From Paenibacillus sp. MMS20-IR301 (GTDB taxonomy: Bacteria > Bacillota > Bacilli > Paenibacillales > Paenibacillaceae), in contig NZ_CP135275.1 in assembly GCF_032302195.1 (NCBI RefSeq), positions 2,480,001 to 2,544,000 of the forward strand: 64,000 nt of DNA. Reading direction: 5' to 3'. How positions within the stretch are numbered: the first letter of the stretch is position 1; every line of letters starts with the position of its first letter. The position numbers were made by a program, and so were the translations under genes. Below, piece after piece: positions 26,598 to 37,271 of this stretch. The notes under the pieces are model-generated. The model ran no database searches, had not been told where the DNA came from, and was given only the letters and a program-made list of their open reading frames with translations.

Positions 26598-27293
26598 CTA
26601 CAGGCTCTCCAGCATATGCTCAAGGATAGCGTGTGAGCTTTCTGCCGCACTTACAGTGAAATCACGGTAGCTCACATGCGCTGAACCATCTGCTTTATCA
26701 GACATGGAGCGGATGATTACAAACGGAATCCCGTTCATATGGCAGACCTGTGCTACAGCCGCCCCCTCCATCTCGGCGCATGCCCCGTCCAGCTGCTCAC
26801 GCAGCTCAGCAACGGTTGCCTTACTGGCGATAAACTGATCCCCGGACAGTACGATTCCGGTCACAAATCTCCGGTGAAGCTCCCGGCAGGCCTGCTCCGC
26901 AAGCCTCACCAGTTCCGGATCTGCCGCAAAGACTGAGGTCTCCTGATAGGGGATTATGCCTCTGGCATACCCAAGCGCAGTCACATCCATATCATGCTGG
27001 ATACATTCAGAAGAAATCACTATATCCCCGATGTCCAGCCCGGGATGCACTGCTCCGGCAACACCAGTGAACAGTACCCGGGATACGCCGAAGCTGTCCA
27101 GCAGAATCTGTGTAGTGACAGCAGCATTCACCTTGCCGACCCCCGATTTGCAGAGCACCGCCTTTGCCCCGAATACAGTTCCTGAATAATAAGTAATCCC
27201 CGCTTTAACTATCTCTGCCTTATCTTCCATCTCCTCCAGCAGAAGCTTAATTTCTTCATCCATTGCTCCGATTAAGCCGGTCACTTCACTCAA
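26598..27293 (-). CDS. mtnN: 5'-methylthioadenosine/S-adenosylhomocysteine nucleosidase
   Basis: A 231-residue MTA/SAH nucleosidase. The N-terminal IGAMDEEIKLLLE, the FTGVAGAVHPGLDIGDIVI loop, the substrate loop EMEGAAVAQVC with the catalytic Glu, and RSMSDKADG with the catalytic Asp are all present. It splits MTA and SAH to adenine plus thioribose sugars in methionine salvage and SAM recycling. It converges on acuA; no strong hairpin lies between them. The ATG at 27293 has AGGAGG-like purines on its strand. Confidence 0.95.
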   Translation of the reverse strand: MSEVTGLIGAMDEEIKLLLEEMEDKAEIVKAGITYYSGTVFGAKAVLCKSGVGKVNAAVTTQILLDSFGVSRVLFTGVAGAVHPGLDIGDIVISSECIQHDMDVTALGYARGIIPYQETSVFAADPELVRLAEQACRELHRRFVTGIVLSGDQFIASKATVAELREQLDGACAEMEGAAVAQVCHMNGIPFVIIRSMSDKADGSAHVSYRDFTVSAAESSHAILEHMLESL

Positions 27294-27355
27294 TTTCTTA
27301 ACCCTCCTGTTATGTAGCGGGAATACTGCTTCCCTGAGAATCCGGCCGCAAACAT

Positions 27356-27380
27356 AAAAAGCTCCCGAAGGAGCTTCCTA
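27356..27380 (-). terminator. ccpA terminator
   Basis: AAGCTCC and GGAGCTT form a stem followed by TTTTTATG on the minus strand. Confidence 0.8.
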
Positions 27381-27416
27381 TGTAAACCTTATATTCTCTT
27401 GCTGATTGTACTCGTC

Positions 27417-28427
27417 TTATTTGTTAACGTGGTTGACAGACAGGCGGAGAATCGTCTCATGCGGCAGAATAACCCGCGGATTTTCTACGGCTTCCTTCTT
27501 CATCAGCTTCGTCAGCAGCCGCATCGCAACCGCTCCAAGATCGTACATCGGCTGAGCTACTGTAGTGAGCAATGGGCGCACCATCGAAGCCATACGAATG
27601 TTGTCTACGCTGATAATGGAGAAATCATCCGGAACCTTAAGTCCCTCATCCTGGATGCTGTGAATGGCTCCAATGGCCATTTCATCTGTTGCAGCAAAGA
27701 TGGCTGTCGGCTTCTTCTTGAGGCCAAGGAAGTATTTCATAGCTTCGACACCGGATTCGTAACGATAGTTGCCAATGCGCACCAGGTCTTCCTGGTATTC
27801 AATACCAGCCGCTTCCAATGCTTTCTTGTAGCCCTGGAACCGGGCATAGCCGTTCGCAGGATCCTGCAGTGTACCGCTGATCATCGCAATCTCACGGTGG
27901 CCGTGGCGGATGAGGGTGTTCACCGCATCAAATGCAGCCGTCTCGTGGTCGATATCAACAGACGGGTAAGTCCCCTTCTCATCACGCGTGGCGCAAAGAA
28001 CAATTGGAACTGCCGAGGTCTGGAATGCCTGGATATGCTCATCCGTAACTGTTCCGCCCATAAAGAGCAGTCCGTCAACCTGTTTCTCCAGCAGTGTGTT
28101 AATAACACGAATTTCCTTCTCTTTGCGTTTGTCCGCGTTACAGAGAATAATATTGTAATGATACATGTTGGCAATATCTTCAATCCCGCGTGCAATTTCA
28201 GCAAAAATCGAGTTGGAGATATCAGGAATAACAACCCCTACGGTTGTCGTTTTCTTGCTGGCGAGACCTCTCGCCACGGCATTCGGACGATAGCCCAAAC
28301 GCTCAATCGCTTCAAAAACCTTCTTCCGGGTCTGCGGTTTCACGTTCGGGTTATTATTCACAACCCGTGAAACCGTAGCCATAGATACGCCTGCTTCCCT
28401 AGCTACATCGTAAATGGTTACCGTCAA
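27417..28427 (-). CDS. ccpA: Catabolite control protein CcpA
   Basis: A 336-residue LacI-family regulator with a DNA-binding head ([34 protein letters not shown]), the hinge helix [13 protein letters not shown] and a periplasmic-binding-like core. It is nearly identical in pattern to B. subtilis CcpA. With HPr-Ser-P or Crh-Ser-P it binds cre sites and mediates carbon catabolite repression and activation. The start is TTG 28427 with GGAG 8 bases before it. The location near acsA/acuA matches the Bacillus ccpA region. A promoter and a cre-like sequence lie just upstream, suggesting autoregulation. Confidence 0.95.
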   Translation of the reverse strand: MTVTIYDVAREAGVSMATVSRVVNNNPNVKPQTRKKVFEAIERLGYRPNAVARGLASKKTTTVGVVIPDISNSIFAEIARGIEDIANMYHYNIILCNADKRKEKEIRVINTLLEKQVDGLLFMGGTVTDEHIQAFQTSAVPIVLCATRDEKGTYPSVDIDHETAAFDAVNTLIRHGHREIAMISGTLQDPANGYARFQGYKKALEAAGIEYQEDLVRIGNYRYESGVEAMKYFLGLKKKPTAIFAATDEMAIGAIHSIQDEGLKVPDDFSIISVDNIRMASMVRPLLTTVAQPMYDLGAVAMRLLTKLMKKEAVENPRVILPHETILRLSVNHVNK

Positions 28428-28475
28428 ATTACTCTCTCCATTGCGATAAATTTTATCGTTCGACTAATTAAAATT

Positions 28476-28518
28476 ATGATACGACACTTTGTACAATTGT
28501 GCAATGATAACGCTTCAT
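28476..28518 (-). promoter_or_regulatory. ccpA promoter with adjacent cre-like sequence
   Basis: On the minus strand, TTGCAC (28499-28504) and TATCAT (28476-28481) are 17 bases apart. Immediately upstream, ATGAAGCGTTATCA (28505-28518) keeps the CG core and one perfect cre half, with three mismatches in the other. Confidence 0.55.
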
Positions 28519-28801
28519 TTTCCTTTCAAAATTTCTTTCAAAAGCTGAAACGTCAGTTCTGGCGCGGAAAAAAGATTCTGCCGCCAATATTGCTGCTCCA
28601 AAAACTCCCAGCCGCCAAATCAATAAATTTCAGGATTACAGGGGCTAATATGACTAATCAAGCGCTAAAGCCGGCCTGGCAATTACATGATTCCTGTAAT
28701 CTCTTTCTATCGTATCAAAAAGTGCGTGAAAAATCCAACATTCGTTGAAAATTTTTCATTGATTTTGCAGAAATATTTTTCAAAAGGCCGGAAACGCCTA
28801 A
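28519..28801. other. Intergenic region, AT-rich, no recognised feature
   Basis: About 280 bases between ccpA and the next minus-strand gene. No credible reading frame or RNA gene was seen. It holds only A/T-rich stretches. Confidence 0.4.
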
Positions 28802-29257
28802 TTATTTGGCACTTCCTGCCGATTGAGCAGTTAACTGGGATAATCTCAGACCGGTTTCTTCCATCCAATCCTTGTCAGCAGCATCTGTGGCCACCCGGTA
28901 CAGATCCAGCAGCAGATCTATCCGTCCCTGAAACACCTTGCGGACAGACTCCTCCAGTTCAGGCATACCCCCGGGAAAAATACCGGAAGCAAGTGTATCC
29001 TTCAGTACGCTGGCCCACTCATTATGTTCAGCAAATGACAAATGTACTTTGCCTGGCGGATGATCACGCAGCTCCCCGATCAGCTTCCCCAGCTCACGCT
29101 TGATCACAGGCAACGGCTCGTAACGCTCACACTGCCCGCAAGTGTATACAGGCACATGTGATATCTTGATCTTCGCACTATAAACCAGCGTATGCATATG
29201 TATGGTCATGATTCCGCCGCAGCCGCATGACTTTCTCATTAAATTCTCTTTATACAT
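28802..29257 (-). CDS. Hypothetical protein with N-terminal zinc ribbon
   Basis: A 151-residue protein not assigned to a named family. The N-terminus contains CGCGG and, about 30 residues later, CGQC, flanked by beta strands (IMTIHMHTLVYSAKIKISHVPVYTCGQC), which looks like a YgiT-type zinc ribbon. The rest is helical (LPVIKRELGKLIGEL, VFQGRIDLLLDLYRVATDAADKDWMEETGLRL). A start at 29257 has GAGGTG upstream; the longer start at 29293 has none. The zinc ribbon is inferred from Cys spacing. It may bind nucleic acid or protein and appears monocistronic. Confidence 0.75.
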   Translation of the reverse strand: MYKENLMRKSCGCGGIMTIHMHTLVYSAKIKISHVPVYTCGQCERYEPLPVIKRELGKLIGELRDHPPGKVHLSFAEHNEWASVLKDTLASGIFPGGMPELEESVRKVFQGRIDLLLDLYRVATDAADKDWMEETGLRLSQLTAQSAGSAK

Positions 29258-29478
29258 CTCCCACACCTCAGAATAATCTTTTAAAAAACGCATAATTTCG
29301 GCTTTTCAAATGCTATATTCGACCTTCCTCGCTTAAATCCCTGCTGGTTTGCATATAATGATTTAATTGGCAATGTATCTAAGGATTGCTATATGAAATG
29401 TGACTTCAATCCTTGCATTTGCTAGAATGAACAAGAGACCGCGTTACTTACATGTATTACTGAAGGGAGCTGCCTGGT

Positions 29479-30003
29479 ATGAGACTTAATGGTAAAAAGG
29501 TTATCGCGCTTGTTGACGATGAGTTTGAAGATTTGGAGCTCTGGTATCCTGTATACCGTGTGCGGGAAGAAGGAGCCGAGGTTCATTTGGCCGGGCTGGA
29601 GAAAGGTAAAACTTATGTGGGCAAATACGGTGTCCCGGCCACCGCTGAATATTCCTGGGACGAGCTGCACGCAGCCGATTACGACGGCATCCTGGTTCCC
29701 GGAGGCTGGGCTCCGGACAAAATCCGGCGTTACAGCGCAGTGCTGAAGCTGGTACAGGATTTCAATGACGCCAAAAAGCCGATCGGGCAGATCTGCCATG
29801 CCGGCTGGGTGCTCATCTCTGCCAAGATACTGGACGGTGTAACCGTCACCTCCACTCCGGGGATCCGTGATGATATGGAGAATGCCGGTGCGATCTGGAA
29901 GGACGAGCCGGTGGTAACAGACGGGCATATCATTTCTGCCCGCCGTCCGCCGGATCTGCCGCCTTACGGCAAGGCGTTCTGTGATGCGCTGGCCGGGAAA
30001 TAA
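29479..30003 (+). CDS. DJ-1/PfpI-family protein
   Basis: A 174-residue member of the DJ-1/PfpI superfamily. The nucleophile elbow is GQICHAGW with Cys 106 followed by His 107, as in the PfpI protease/deglycase subgroup (YhbO, YfkM). An upstream DDEFEDLELWYP segment supplies the acidic residue. AAGGGAGC precedes the ATG at good spacing and a terminator follows. Proposed activities in the family include intracellular protease and glyoxal-adduct repair; which applies here cannot be seen. It is a stand-alone gene, likely stress-related. Confidence 0.88.
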   Translation: MRLNGKKVIALVDDEFEDLELWYPVYRVREEGAEVHLAGLEKGKTYVGKYGVPATAEYSWDELHAADYDGILVPGGWAPDKIRRYSAVLKLVQDFNDAKKPIGQICHAGWVLISAKILDGVTVTSTPGIRDDMENAGAIWKDEPVVTDGHIISARRPPDLPPYGKAFCDALAGK

Positions 30004-30012
30004 AGCATGACT

Positions 30013-30055
30013 AAGCCCTGCCTGCCGGCATAACGGCGGACAGGGCTTTTCTAAA
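30013..30055. terminator. Terminator after the PfpI-family gene
   Basis: AGCCCTGCCTGCCG and CGGCGGACAGGGCT pair, followed by TTTTCT. It may also serve the convergent anti-sigma gene. Confidence 0.8.
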
Positions 30056-30064
30056 CATGATCTG

Positions 30065-31486
30065 TTATTTTCGCAATATTAGCTCAGCCTTCGCTTTAAT
30101 CTGATTCGGGTAACTGATGATTTTGAAAGTCAGGGGCTGCTGCAGCTTAGCCGTTCCCAGATTGTAAGTATACTGGTATGGCGGAAGCTTCTCATTGGCA
30201 TTAGCGGGATCAGCCGGCAGCACCGTGAAGCTCCTCTTAGCCGTGTCATGTAAATTGCCTGCCCCATCCTTGAATGTCTGATCCAGAATTACATTTACAG
30301 TGTCTGCAGCACTTCTATTGCTTACTCTATAGTAGTCCAGAACAATACGGTTAGCCTCTGTCGCAGATGCTAGACGCAAGCGGCCGTCCGGCCCTTTGAT
30401 AATCTGTCCTTTAACTGTATCTACGATAAACTCCTGGGCAGATTTCTCCATTCCAATAATCCCGTCAAATTTCAGCTTCATGCTCCCCGAAGATATATCA
30501 CTGCCGGGGAACACAAGAAACTGTCTGCCCTCTACAGTCCGCGTTGATTTCGAGTACAGCCCGGTGTAATCGTTGCCGCTGCCAAGCAGAATAGACGGTC
30601 GATCCAGACTGAATATTTCCATGGAGTTCTGTGCACTGTAATCAGTTTCCACGTAGATTCCTGATGCAGCTATATACACATCCCCGATCGTGATGTCCTG
30701 TCCGGCTACTGTTACCGTTTCATTCATAGCCAGCGTTTCTCCCGACTTCGCAATGGAATTAAGATCAAGTGTAACCGGCACAGAAATTTCTGTTGCGTTC
30801 TCATACTGCAATATGCCCTCTTCGATCTCACCGGCCGGTTCCGCGGCAATCACAGAAGCCTTCATCCTAATTTGCTCTGGCAGCTTCGAATAATTGATGT
30901 TCCACTGCATGATTTGATAACCGCGCTGTATTCCTGTTTTTTTGCTATTTAGGCTGCTGCCGGATATTTGTCCCAGCCCTAATGGCGCATCCTTGCTGTC
31001 AGTCACCGAAAAGGTGTAATCCAGCGCCTTCTCATTCTTGTTCTCCAGCGTGTAGAGCAGAATAATCCCCATCCGGTCCGCAGCGATCCCATCGACAGTC
31101 AGAACATAACCATCCTTCTCTGCCGTTGCGCCGCTTAGCTGCTTAATGAGCCCCGCCTCGAATGCAGTAGTCACTGTAGAATCACCTCCGGCAATGCTGC
31201 TGTAAGGCTTGATCCAGTCCATATTTTGCGCGGCTGCCTGCGAGCCCTGTGCTTTGCCACCTGGCTTCAGGGCTTCACTTGCCCACGGCAGCGAGAACAG
31301 GAGCAGCATAGCCAGCACAGCTGCAATCCCCAGGCCATAACGTTTCCCCGGTGACAGATGATATTTGCGGGAACGTGAAATACCGCCGCGAATGGCTGCA
31401 TTCAGCTTGAGCTCCGCCACTTCCTCCGCTTCCGCTGACAGACTGTGATAATATTTCTTCAGCAATGCTTCCTCACTCGTGGTCAT
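30065..31486 (-). CDS. DUF4179-type membrane anti-sigma factor
   Basis: A 473-residue single-pass protein. Residues 1-48 are cytoplasmic and resemble the sigma-binding tail of DUF4179 proteins (SEEALLKKYYHSLSAEAEEV). A membrane helix at about 50-68 (YGLGIAAVLAMLLLFSLP) is followed by a large extracytoplasmic part with beta-rich DUF4179/DUF5643-like repeats. It overlaps the sigma factor gene by 14 bases, so the two are translationally coupled. It is expected to hold the sigma factor inactive until an envelope signal arrives. The signal is unknown. Confidence 0.85.
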   Translation of the reverse strand: MTTSEEALLKKYYHSLSAEAEEVAELKLNAAIRGGISRSRKYHLSPGKRYGLGIAAVLAMLLLFSLPWASEALKPGGKAQGSQAAAQNMDWIKPYSSIAGGDSTVTTAFEAGLIKQLSGATAEKDGYVLTVDGIAADRMGIILLYTLENKNEKALDYTFSVTDSKDAPLGLGQISGSSLNSKKTGIQRGYQIMQWNINYSKLPEQIRMKASVIAAEPAGEIEEGILQYENATEISVPVTLDLNSIAKSGETLAMNETVTVAGQDITIGDVYIAASGIYVETDYSAQNSMEIFSLDRPSILLGSGNDYTGLYSKSTRTVEGRQFLVFPGSDISSGSMKLKFDGIIGMEKSAQEFIVDTVKGQIIKGPDGRLRLASATEANRIVLDYYRVSNRSAADTVNVILDQTFKDGAGNLHDTAKRSFTVLPADPANANEKLPPYQYTYNLGTAKLQQPLTFKIISYPNQIKAKAELILRK

Positions 31487-32012
31487 TGTACACTCCTCCT
31501 CTAATTCTCATTTTGTCACGCAGCTGCTTAAGCCCCTTATTCAGCCAGGTCTTAACTGTCCCTTCCGGCTTGCCGAGTACTTCTGCAATCTCAGTTAGTG
31601 TCATATCGCGGTAATACTTCAGTACAAGCACCTGGCGGTATTTCGGCTTGACCCCTTCCAGCGCCCGCTCCATATCCAGCTTGCGGTCACTTGTCATCTC
31701 CTGCAGACCGCCGCCGGCCTGAGCCGGCACTGGAGATGCCTGGCGTTTCCTCCGCTTTAATTCATCCTTGCAGCAGTTGATCAGAATCCGGGTCACCCAT
31801 GGGGCGAACCGGTCAGTATCCTTCAGGCTGGCGCGCTTAACCCATGCCCGGTATGTAGTTTCCTGCAGCATTTCCAGCGCATCCGCCTCACTGCGCAGAT
31901 AGCTGTAAGCAATGCTGTACAGTATATTTTTCTGCTCCAGTACCCGGCTGATAAACTGCTGCTCCTGTTCATTCAGCACCCGCACGCGCTCACCTTCCCA
32001 AAGATTCTCCAT
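31473..32012 (-). CDS. ECF RNA polymerase sigma factor
   Basis: A 179-residue ECF sigma factor. Region 2 reads LYSIAYSYLRSEADALEMLQETTYRAW, followed by RFAPWVTRILINCCKDELKRRKR. Region 4 is KYRQVLVLKYYRDMTLTEIAEVLGKPEGTVKTWLNKGLKQL. The ATG at 32012 has GGGAGG 8 bases upstream. The gene overlaps the downstream anti-sigma gene. It resembles SigV/SigX-like sigma factors paired with DUF4179 anti-sigmas in Bacillales. Targets are unknown, though such pairs usually autoregulate their own operon. Confidence 0.88.
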   Translation of the reverse strand: MENLWEGERVRVLNEQEQQFISRVLEQKNILYSIAYSYLRSEADALEMLQETTYRAWVKRASLKDTDRFAPWVTRILINCCKDELKRRKRQASPVPAQAGGGLQEMTSDRKLDMERALEGVKPKYRQVLVLKYYRDMTLTEIAEVLGKPEGTVKTWLNKGLKQLRDKMRIRGGVYNDHE

Positions 32013-32153
32013 TCCTGCACCCTCCCTTCTTTTTTGGCTTCTGTATATACTGACTGCGCAGCAGCACAAACGGTTTTACTTTTTTGGGGACAGACCTGCA
32101 AAGCTGCCGGGCTTCACCTTCAGCCCGCCGGGTAAAATAAGCTGATTTAAAGC

Positions 32154-32203
32154 AAAAAAAGTCCGGGAAGCATGGAATGACCACCCTCCCGGACTTATTG
32201 CAA
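32154..32203 (-). terminator. Terminator of the PTS operon
   Basis: On the minus strand, AAGTCCGGGAGG and CTTCCCGGACTT pair, followed by a run of seven T residues. Confidence 0.85.
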
Positions 32204-32230
32204 AACTGTTCTATGTGGTCCTGTGCTTGC

Positions 32231-33993
<1,763 letters not shown>

Positions 33994-33997
<4 letters not shown>

Positions 33998-35880
33998 GCT
34001 TCGATCCCTCCAACATTGCTTTCATGTAATACCACGGACATAACGGATGTCTGCCCCTTTTTAACATTCTTAAACGGAGCATAGCTCCAGGATTTTACCC
34101 GGTCCGGATTGGTAATGACCATCGGCGTAGCCAGTGAAGCGGCATGCTCGCGCAGGTAGGCCAGGTCAAATTTGACCAGCAGCTGTCCCGGCTCCACACT
34201 GTCCCCTTCCCCTACAAACGCCTCAAACGGCCCTTTAAGCTGCGAAGTGTCGATCCCGATATGCATGAGCACCTCCAGCCCTTCAGGCGTGGCAATGCCA
34301 ATAGCGTGCTTGGTAGGGTAGATATGCATCACCTTGCCGAAGACAGGCGAGACCAGCTCCCCTTTTTCCGGGAAAAAGGCCACTCCGTCCCCCACCAGCT
34401 TCGCGGCAAAAATATGATCCGGCACTTCCTCAATCGGCATCATCCGGCCCTGGATCGGCGCGCTGAACAGCACCTGCGGCAGATCGCGCAGCATCAGTTT
34501 GTCAATCTCTTCGCGGATCAGCTCCGAATAGGTGCCGAAGACCACCTGCACATTGCCGCCGCCCAGCTTGATAATGCCTGCGGAGCCCAGCCCTTTCAGC
34601 GCTCCTGTATCAATAAACCTGTCATTATGCACAGTTAATCTTAGCCGGGTGATACATGCCTGGACCTGCACAATATTCTCCTTGCCGCCCAGCGCCTCCA
34701 GAATCAGCGGAGCCTGGTAAGGGATATTGCCCGCCCAGTCGCCGAGCTCGGAGCCTTCTTCACGGCCCGGTGTAGGAATCTGGAACCTCCGGATCGCCCA
34801 GCGGAACAGATTATAATAGACTATTGCATAGCCGATCCCGATCGGAATCAGCAGCCAGGCCCGCTGGGACAGATGCATATTGAGGAAGAAATCAATCGCG
34901 CCTGCCGAATAGGAGAAGCCGTGGTGAATACCCAGCGAGTACGTCAGTACCATCGCCAGACCTGACATGACTACATGCACAGCGAACAAGTAGGGCGAAG
35001 CAAACAGGAAGGCGAATTCAATCTGCTCCGACACTCCGGTCAGGAAGCAGACCAGAGCGGCACGCAAAAAAGTCTTCTTGATCTTAGGCTTTAAATCCTC
35101 GCGCGCTTCCTGGATAATGGCAAAGGCGATGGCCGGCAGGGCAAACATCATGATCGGGAACAGCCCGGCCATGAAGATCCCCGCTGTAGGATCACCGGCA
35201 AAAAAGCGCGGCAAATCCCCCTGCACGACCGCACTGCCGTCAGTCGTCGTGAAGGAGCCCAGCTGAAACCAGAATACATTATTCAGAATATGGTGCAGGC
35301 CGAAGGCCGTCAGCACCCTGTACAGCACGCCGTATATAAAGACTCCATACCCTCCGGTATTCTGCACGACCCTAAACAGGTCATTCAGCAGCTCCTGCAG
35401 CAGCGGTGATACCCCGAGCATCACCCAGGCAAACAGGGCCGAGAATAGTCCCATGAAAAGCAGAACAAAACGCGACCCTCCAAAAAACTGGATCGCCTCC
35501 GGCAGTTTGATATTTTTGAACCGGTTATGCGCCACTCCGGCTACAATTCCGAGTATAATCCCAATTAGTGTTGCAGGCTGAACAGCCCCGTCTCCCATGT
35601 TGGAAACAATCCGGTCATAAGTGAACATTCCTGCGAGCGCCGCAAGTCCCGCCGGACCGGCCTGATTGGACAATCCCCATGCCACACCGACAGCAAACAA
35701 ATAAGGCATGAAATAGAATATTCCTTGCCCCGCGTATGTCGTCACTTCGGATACCGAAGAAAGTCCCCATGCAGACCACGGTAAGCTGCCCAAACTCAGC
35801 AGAATGGCCGCCGCCGGAAGCACCATGGTAGGAAGCATAATGGCTCTGCCCAACTGCTGCAAAGATCCGAGCCAATTCAA
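33994..35880 (-). CDS. PTS EIICBA of the glucose/N-acetylglucosamine family
   Basis: A 628-residue fused sugar permease. The membrane EIIC domain covers about residues 1-375 with ten or so helices. The EIIB domain carries phospho-Cys 409 in QACITRLR. The EIIA(Glc)-type domain carries phospho-His 540 in VLMHIGIDT. The SAGAIDFFLN segment and the TPGREE linker resemble N-acetylglucosamine transporters (NagE/NagP) more than PtsG, but specificity is inference. The start is TTG 35880 with AAAGGAGAGGG upstream and a good promoter. It takes up and phosphorylates the sugar and is coupled to ptsI. Confidence 0.88.
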
Positions 35881-35909
35881 GGTGACCCTCTCCTTTCTTT
35901 CTATATTGA

Positions 35910-35938
35910 ATGGTAAGCTCTGCAGCAGTTTTTGTCAA
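35910..35938 (-). promoter_or_regulatory. Promoter of the EIICBA-ptsI operon
   Basis: On the minus strand, TTGACA (35933-35938) and TACCAT (35910-35915) are 17 bases apart, some 30 bases before the start codon. No long antiterminator leader fits between. Confidence 0.65.
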
Positions 35939-36093
35939 AAGAATACGGAGAAAAATGCGGAGGTTAGAAAAAATCCGTGACAGCCAGACAAACCGTTCAG
36001 CAGCCGCCGTTACTCCACCGGCGTAGGTATGATTGAGCTACGGTGTAGGACGATCGGGCCTGCGAATGCTAGTATGAAACTGCTGCGGCGTGG

Positions 36094-36280
36094 TGATTGT
36101 ATTTTATACAATAGATTGACCATGTTCCTGCTCAAAATGCCGATCTATTGCACTTCATACATTAGAATTTTTAGAAATCAGCAAAAATCAGCCATTCAGC
36201 AATATTCTAGTGTACAAAATGCAATAGAACCTAATTTTCCGGGTTTTCCAGCACATTCTAGTGTACAAAATACAACCGCT
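36094..36280. repeat. Four copies of an imperfect repeat, two in each orientation
   Basis: The unit, read on the plus strand, is close to TTGTATTTTGTACACTAGAA. Plus-oriented copies start near 36096 and 36142; minus-oriented copies lie at about 36204-36230 and 36254-36278. The second and third form an inverted pair of about 25 bases (TCTATTGCA...TGCAATAGA) around a 35-base loop. The region between the PTS operon and the next gene (35940-36368) holds no gene. Confidence 0.6.
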
Positions 36281-36368
36281 CCAGCAGCAGATCCACTTTT
36301 CCCATCCTCCAGCTAATTTCAGCCTGCCCATAGTAACACAACACCTTATTGTGTCTGTATAAAGCAAA

Positions 36369-37040
36369 TCACCAATCCTGATCATGCTGCATCGGCTTTA
36401 ACTCATAAGATCTTACTCCTTTGCCGCCCGCAACCGGAACTAGCATCCCCTTATTACTTAAAGAAACAAGCAGCTTACGGGCCGTCCGAAAGTTCATCTG
36501 AAAATAATCAGTAACATCCTTGGGGCGAAGCGGCTTGCCCATCTGCCACGCCAATCGCAATATTTCTTTCTCTTCAGGCAAAAGCCTCTCTCCTCCCGCC
36601 GATTTCCGGGCCAGGTAAGGTACCAGTACCAACTGCAGCAGCATCGTGCAAACTTCAGGACGCTGCTGAATGTCATCGAAGGAGAAGTGCAGCATTTTCC
36701 AGCCCATGCCTGTAAGAAACATATCCCGGTTCAGCGCATAGCTGAACTTCTCACGGTCCATATCCTTTACATGGCTCTGATAGCCGTCGCATTCAATTCC
36801 GAAACGGGTACCGTTCGGCGGTAAAAAAGCAAAATCCAGAAACTGCGACTTCCGGTTCCAGTCATACACTTCGTATTCCGGATGCAGATTCTCCAGTGAC
36901 TCAAACAACGGGTACCATACATTCTGCAGAAAAAGCTTCTCGGCATAATTATGTCCGCGTACCAGCCTCCCGCGCCGTTCACCAGTCCTGTCATTTGTAT
37001 GCAGCTCCAAAAAAGAGATGTGCGCTTGCTCGAATTCCAT
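36369..37040 (-). CDS. PD-(D/E)XK-like (Vsr/DUF559-type) protein with C-terminal winged helix
   Basis: A 223-residue protein. The N-terminal half has a nuclease-like core: Glu 34 in YAEKLF, Asp 69 in FLDFAF, then GIECDGYQSH with Glu 83, Asp 85 and His 90, a pattern shared with Vsr and DUF559 endonuclease folds. The C-terminal third (EKEILRLAWQMGKPLRPKDVTDYFQMNFRTARKLLVSLSNKGML) reads as a winged helix. GGAGG precedes the ATG at 37040 by 8 bases. DNA cleavage is plausible but unproven. There is no methylase or restriction partner nearby, so this is not an ordinary restriction system. Confidence 0.7.
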   Translation of the reverse strand: MEFEQAHISFLELHTNDRTGERRGRLVRGHNYAEKLFLQNVWYPLFESLENLHPEYEVYDWNRKSQFLDFAFLPPNGTRFGIECDGYQSHVKDMDREKFSYALNRDMFLTGMGWKMLHFSFDDIQQRPEVCTMLLQLVLVPYLARKSAGGERLLPEEKEILRLAWQMGKPLRPKDVTDYFQMNFRTARKLLVSLSNKGMLVPVAGGKGVRSYELKPMQHDQDW

Positions 37041-37061
37041 TAGCATAACCTCCATTCAAAT

Positions 37062-37111
37062 AAAAAAAAGAACGCCCTGCCTCCAAAGGAAAATGGAGTA
37101 AGGACGTTCTT
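37062..37111 (-). terminator. Terminator upstream of the nuclease-like gene
   Basis: On the minus strand, GAACGTCCTTACTCC and GGAGGCAGGGCGTTC pair, followed by eight T residues. It ends transcripts coming from the CoA-binding gene. Confidence 0.8.
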
Positions 37112-37225
37112 CGTCTGCATTAAGTATAGCAATGAATTTTGTAATAATCTACCACTTGCGCAATTTCCACATTCTCCACTTAGCAACTCACACCAGCCAG
37201 CTTCGCAATAACGCGAGGTAGAAAT

Positions 37226-37271
37226 GGTTCCGGGGTTCCGGGGTTCCGGGGTTCCGGGGTTCCGGGGTTCC
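37226..37271. repeat. 8-bp tandem repeat (GGTTCCGG) x 5.75
   Basis: Perfect head-to-tail copies of GGTTCCGG, each containing the palindrome GGAACC when read across unit borders. The array abuts the stop codon of the CoA-binding gene. Confidence 0.95.

Noticed and set aside
36369..37040. Type II restriction system
   Set aside because: No methyltransferase lies nearby and the nuclease resemblance is partial, so only a nuclease-like call is made.
37226..37271. Possible CRISPR array
   Set aside because: It is an 8-base simple tandem repeat without spacers, and no cas genes are in the window.
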